From positions 12,160,062-12,224,061 of the forward strand of contig CM055611.1 of the NCBI GenBank assembly GCA_029379385.1: DNA of 64,000 nt, written 5' to 3'. Positions 60,242 to 64,000 of this stretch are shown here, piece after piece; position 1 is the first letter of the stretch, and every line of letters begins with the position of its first letter. The DNA is from Quillaja saponaria. Its lineage: Eukaryota; Streptophyta; Magnoliopsida; Fabales; Quillajaceae. The position numbers were made by a program, and so were the translations under genes. The notes under the pieces are model-generated. The model was not told where the DNA came from, did no database searches, and saw nothing but the letters and a program-made list of their open reading frames with translations.

Positions 60242-60778
60242 TTACGCATCAATTTCAACTTCCATCATCGTTGGAGTTCTTAACTCGTCTTGCCGAGCAG
60301 CTGCCTCATGCCAGGCATGATACTTATCTAGTCTTCGATTCATCTGGTTAATTTCGGACTTTAGTCTTTCAATCACCTGAGCTATTTCACCTTGTGTTGA
60401 ACAAGGTAAAGTTGCAGATATCGCTTTTGGGACTGACAAGCTATATAATCTACAATATGATTCCATCTCGCACCTTATCTCCCACCATCTAATGTACTCA
60501 GGTTCCTTTGCCCAAACTACCCAATTTTCTTGTGAGACATTAGTAACTGGTCCAACCATTATATGATCGGCAATATTTCGACTATTGGTAGAATATATAG
60601 GGACGCATTGAAACTCTCTTTTCGATCCATACCATGTAACATCATTTGAATCAGTATACTTGTCTACATGATGAAGACGTTGTCTCAGTGTTGATGGCTC
60701 AGGTCTGGTTCTAGTTGATGATCTGTGACCACCACAACGTCTATGACAGTCACAATGTGAGCAGGGTTGTCTTGGCAT
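60242..60778 (-). CDS. Intact 178-aa Cys-rich protein of unknown function, MULE cargo
   Basis: ATG at 60778, TAA at 60242-60244, no interruption, in a neighbourhood where all other reading frames are broken. Residues 1-20 are Cys/His-rich (CSHCDCHRRCGGHR), a possible small zinc-binding site. The middle is hydrophilic with WVVWAKEPEYIRWWEIRCEM (residues ~88-107), rich in Trp. The last 50 residues (EIAQVIERLKSEINQMNRRL) look like an amphipathic or coiled-coil helix followed by an acidic tail. No signal peptide or membrane segment is evident. I do not recognise the family. A TATATAA box lies ~75 bp upstream on the minus strand. It is on the same strand as, and downstream of, the PMD pseudogene and transposase. 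It could be an accessory transposition protein or a captured host gene; the evidence does not decide. Confidence 0.6.
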   Translation of the reverse strand: MPRQPCSHCDCHRRCGGHRSSTRTRPEPSTLRQRLHHVDKYTDSNDVTWYGSKREFQCVPIYSTNSRNIADHIMVGPVTNVSQENWVVWAKEPEYIRWWEIRCEMESYCRLYSLSVPKAISATLPCSTQGEIAQVIERLKSEINQMNRRLDKYHAWHEAAARQDELRTPTMMEVEIDA

Positions 60779-60851
60779 TTTTTCTTGTTATCGAGTGTGA
60801 GTTTCTAATAAGAAATGGTTGTTTGATGTTTTCAATTATGATGACCAATTC

Positions 60852-60865
60852 TGTTTATATAAGCA
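60852..60865 (-). promoter_or_regulatory. TATA box of the 178-aa ORF
   Basis: GCTTATATAAACAG on the minus strand, 75-85 bp upstream of the ATG at 60778. This is a normal plant distance allowing a leader of ~45 bases. It suggests independent transcription rather than a fused transcript with the PMD gene. Confidence 0.5.
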
Positions 60866-60940
60866 AATATTTATTGTTATCGTCAAAATAATGTCACTTG
60901 AATATATACTGAAGTAGTCAAAGATTTAATGTGTGAGTGT

Positions 60941-61108
60941 AAAGTAATGTCAGCATGTTTGTTCACACGTTAAGTAATGTCAGTCTGTCCATTTACTGTT
61001 TAAAAGCTTTATAATTGAAAATACGTGAACTGAGTAGTCATTTCATGAAAAGATTGCGTTCCTCATTCTAATTATTACATGCTTCATTATAAAGTGATGC
61101 TAGCATGT
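60941..61108. repeat. Three short repeats upstream of the 178-aa ORF
   Basis: AAAGTAATGTCAGCATGT (60941), TAAGTAATGTCAGTCTGT (60971) and AAAGTGATGCTAGCATGT (61091) are spaced 30 and 120 bp. An inverted relative, CTTTGTCAGCATGTTGTTAAAC core, is at 60141-60162 beyond the ORF's 3' end. May be protein-binding repeats or remains of a duplication. Confidence 0.55.
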
Positions 61109-61379
61109 CCGTTAAACAATACTTGAAGATTTATGTAATAATTTCAGTATTTAAAATAATTATTATTATTAGACAATTGAAAATTTACACGTTGAAATGA
61201 TGGGGGGTTTGGTAGACCCCTATCTGTTTATTAAAAAGTAAATTCTAATTTACAAGTATAACTAAATTAAAACATAAACCAGGAAGACTCTTCCTATTAC
61301 AAGTAACAAACACAAAAATTAAAAATTAAAAAACTTAAATAAGGATTTCAAGCAATACTGGTCTACAAAAAATGACCCA

Positions 61380-63340
61380 TTGTACCACATGGGCGTGGTC
61401 TTCTCCTTTTTACCAGGTTTCGCCTAGGTGGTACATCAGCCCTGTCACCAAGATCTTATGACTGAGGTATGTCATCAGCACCGCTAAATCCTTCCTCAAC
61501 TTGCACACCTGAACCCATACCCGGGTCATATGATGCAGGTGTATTACCATACTGAAAGTATGGCACATGTGGTAATGGGAGAGTTAAAAACCTCGCTTGA
61601 TTGCTGTGCAAAGTCCGGCATAAGCTGATGATACATAGATGAACTACTGGCCATATAAGGAGGTGGAGACATATGTGCTGGAGATGGAATATACACATCT
61701 GATGGTCGAACATTCAGCATCAACACATCCATAAGATACCAACTGGTCCAGGGACATCAGTCCTAGTGCAGTCTGCGACATTGCGATGAATGATGATGTC
61801 GAATGAGTAGAATAGGAAGGAGCTGGATCAGCATGGATAAGACCAACTCGTGTAAGATATCTCCTACTGATACGTCTATACCACTCATTGTACTCGGCTG
61901 TATGAGCAGCATGACCATGTGCAACTCCTCAAAGATCACTTGTCTGGACCAGATTGTATCTCATACCCCAAATGGCTATGTGGTTAGCATGTAGCCAACA
62001 GTAGTCTGTGACGCCCCGTCCCCGAAGATCACATTTGTACAAGGTTTAATCGGCCTCAATGTCAGTAGGGTTTTCTGGTATAGGTTGCTGATATCAAAAC
62101 TGATGCATTACCCTATCCACTTTCTGATACTCAACAATATGAAAACATATTAAGGGTACTTTAGCAGCCCAAATATGTTGGTCTCGATAATAATAGTTTA
62201 GTATTAGGTGTCTCAGATCATCATTAATGTATGGTAGTGATATGAACTGCAATCCAAAAATAGTGTCAATGTTTTAATAAATAAAACAGTGCAACATGAA
62301 TATGTTAAATGATACATAGATATAAGATAAACTTGTAATTACCTGCTCTGCTGACATCCTATCCAGCATCTCTCTATACCAAGACACCACATTATGGCCG
62401 ATTTGAGTTATTTTGAACTTTACTCTCCACCTGCAAGTTAATTAAAAATGTCAATTACAAGTCATTTACGTACCACACATTATAAGCAAATGCATAAAAC
62501 TAATAATTTTACATACCTCGTGCCTAAAGGACAAAGATTATCCCACGGAATGTCTGTCTCCCTCCTCGGTGAGAGAAATGGTAGTCTCTCCCATGCCCAT
62601 ACCTGGAGTAATATCAAAGGTCCAGTAATTTCAGAAGCATCAAGGTGAGTGACATGACACATCTCCCTGTACAACCATGCCAGAGAGGCACTGCCCCAGC
62701 TGTATTATCCTGCAACATATAGGTTTTCCAGCAGAAATAAAAAACAAATTTGCACATGTGTACTCGTCTTACTGGTGAATAACAATCCACCCATCAGCTA
62801 TAATCTATAAGCTCGTGCATATCTCTGCACTGTAATGTCATCACCATCGGCTGGGAAATTCTGAAATATCATTCCTAACTAGCTCATTTTCAATGTGTTA
62901 CCCTTAACAGCCGTAGCAAGGGGCACAACTCCCAATAATCGCTCGCACTCAGTTGTGACGTCAACACCAACTAGGCCAGAGACAGGCTCACCGTTAATAG
63001 GTAAACTGAACAAAATACTAACATCCTGTAGCGTAATGGCGGCCTCGCAGTGAGGCAGATGAAATGTGTGAGTCTCCGGCCTTCATCACTAGACTAAAGC
63101 TGTCACAAGGTGCCTAATCAAGAGAAATAAACCACACCCTGATCACACCACCAAAACCCGCCATAGTCATATACTCCTAATACACGAGGATTAATATTAT
63201 TAAAAATCTCCCGACCTGAACACCGCCTCCCTCCAACAGCATCTCAGGACATAGGCATCGCTCTAAAATTTTAAAAACATATTAGTAAGAACATTTCCGC
63301 TAATAAAATTAATTTGAAAAATTAAAGGTAAATCGATTTG
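61380..63340 (-). pseudogene. Plant mobile domain (PMD) gene, phosphatase-7-long-form-like
   Basis: Minus-strand exons with proper GT-AG borders: E1 ~63,340-62,773, E2 62,709-62,517, E3 62,430-62,343, E4 62,246-~61,400. E1 reads PETHTFHLPHCEAAITLQDV and SILFSLPINGEPVSGLVGVD, the PMD start, then TVQRYARAYRL. E2 gives YSWGSASLAWLYREMCHVTH and LLQVWAWERLPFLSPRRET. E4 has YYYRDQHIWAAKVPLICFHI and YCWLHANHIAIWGMRYNLVQ, YNEWYRRISRRYL, then a Pro/Ser-rich tail, VEEGFSGADDIPQS and RRRPRPCGT. No phosphatase catalytic domain is present; the name of the group comes from annotated fusions. Stops include three in a row at ~63,090, TAG in LSWL and TAA before YSWG, plus frameshifts near 61,600-61,700. PMD proteins act in genome stability and TE silencing in plants, and relatives ride on MULEs. 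Confidence 0.82.
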
Positions 63341-63689
63341 TTATTTACATACCTCAAAAACTCTAACGAATTGATGGCTATCATGTAGTCTAAGGACTAA
63401 AACATCTATTGGGGTAACGGGATCTATGAATCTGCATAACAAAAGACAAATCAAATACAATGTTAATATGCATACACAACAATAATGTTACTATTTAATG
63501 TAATGGGGAAAGACTTAGAAAAAATGACAAATACTTGAAAAATTCTTAATAATATTACAATAATACACGACAATAATGTTTATTAATTTCAAAATAATTT
63601 TACATGACATGTGGAGGACATAATGCCTAATATCTATATAATAAAAAACTAGAAACAAATACATAAATAGGAAAACTCTTACATTTACA
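63341..63689. other. Spacer between transposase and PMD gene
   Basis: AT-rich, no coding character. Probably the transposase 3' end and the PMD promoter. Confidence 0.4.
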
Positions 63690-64000
63690 TTAAAGTAAAG
63701 AATGCGATAATATAACTTATCTTTTAAGATCGTGTAAGGTTAGGACAATTTTTACGATTGTGTCCCTCCTACCTACATAAACCACACCTATGTTGCCTCG
63801 AGGACTCTGTATTAGTCCATCTCATTATGAATGCTGATGTGTTTTCGGCCTACCCTTCTTTCGCAATTTAGACATGTTCGGGAAGCACATGGGGGAATTG
63901 GAATTCCAGCCAATAGTCATCATGCATCACTGAGTTGAATTGTGGAGTGTATACAAGCTCCTGATTTCTCAGTTTATACCACTCCCCAATAAAGTCGTTA
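63690..64000 (-). pseudogene. MULE transposase C-terminus, runs off the right edge
   Basis: Minus-strand frame from the window edge: NDFIGEWYKLRNQELVYTPQ, DDYWLEFQFPHVLP, then KEG.AENTSAFIMRWTN and the zinc knuckle CGLCR, stop, EGHNRKNC (C-x2-C-x4-H-x4-C, ~63,745-63,790). This Tyr-Trp-P(N) block followed by a CCHC knuckle is the C-terminal end of plant MuDR-type transposases. Three stops in ~105 codons show it is dead here. Catalytic and SWIM parts would lie beyond 64,000. Confidence 0.78.

Larger units (their letters stand above)
58896..64000 (-). mobile_element. MULE carrying transposase, PMD gene and a Cys-rich ORF
   Basis: Starts where the LINE is cut (about 58,885-58,905) with GGATTTTTGGACAAAAGGG. 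A GC-richer terminal region follows, then AT-rich spacer, ORFs on the minus strand, and the C-terminus of a MULE transposase at the right edge. Inferred as one element because all cargo is on the same strand and PMD genes are known companions of plant MULEs. Its right end lies outside the window, so terminal repeats and the target duplication could not be paired. Confidence 0.65.

Noticed and set aside
1..64000. CRISPR arrays, bacterial defence systems, tRNA and rRNA genes
   Set aside because: No regularly spaced identical repeats with unique spacers, no bacterial gene organisation and no tRNA/rRNA signature were seen; short tandem repeats present are microsatellites or TE parts.

Overview
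The window is nuclear DNA of a flowering plant, most probably a dicot, that I cannot place to species. It is AT-rich, has one low-copy nuclear gene at the left edge, spliceosomal-type introns, and is otherwise almost entirely nested and decayed transposable elements. There is no bacterial-style operon, rRNA, CRISPR array or organelle gene order, and I recognised no tRNA gene.

Layout. 1-2.9 kb: a P-class pentatricopeptide repeat (PPR) gene on the minus strand, whose last ~84 codons are cut off by a one-base frameshift. 4.5-5.4 kb: the 3' end of a decayed LINE ORF2 (minus). 5,513-11,079: a complete but inactivated Ty3/gypsy chromovirus (minus) with two ~458-bp LTRs, an initiator-tRNA-Met primer site, and a 154-bp tandem duplication covering that site. 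11.8-13.8 kb: a Ty1/copia fragment (minus). 15.9-16.5 kb: the C-terminal part of a Mutator-like (MULE) transposase (plus).

16,538-47,622: a large Athila-type Ty3/gypsy locus (minus) with ~1.5-kb LTRs, two successive gag-pol blocks and a third, internally deleted LTR. Inside its protease region sits a 14.5-kb element in the opposite orientation (29,646-44,160, target duplication ATAAG). That element has long LTRs, a primer site and a polypurine tract but no coding capacity, so it is LARD-like. Its 3' LTR was in turn invaded by a CACTA fragment (36.0-38.9 kb) and by an inverted solo LTR of a related family (40,242-43,138, target duplication GTTTG).

47.6-51.7 kb is mostly unassigned and holds one LTR-like block with a short tandem duplication. 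51,700-55,881 is another solo LTR of the same broad family (target duplication AAAAT). It contains an 870-bp PIF/Harbinger-type MITE and an antisense fragment of a GTE/BET-family gene. 56-58.9 kb is a LINE (plus) with DUF4283-like ORF1 and the start of ORF2, cut at ~58.9 kb by a second MULE. The MULE (minus) runs off the right edge. It carries the transposase C-terminus, an intron-containing plant-mobile-domain (PMD, 'phosphatase 7 long form'-like) pseudogene, and a separate uninterrupted 178-codon Cys-rich ORF with its own TATA-like box.

The elements form a relative time series: each insertion splits an older sequence, and many ends are confirmed by target duplications. The MULE cargo (transposase, PMD gene, unknown Cys-rich protein) is the best candidate for something incompletely described. 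Most other coding sequence is dead, with many stop codons that look like C-to-T or G-to-A changes. All family assignments were read by eye from translated motifs; no database search was run.
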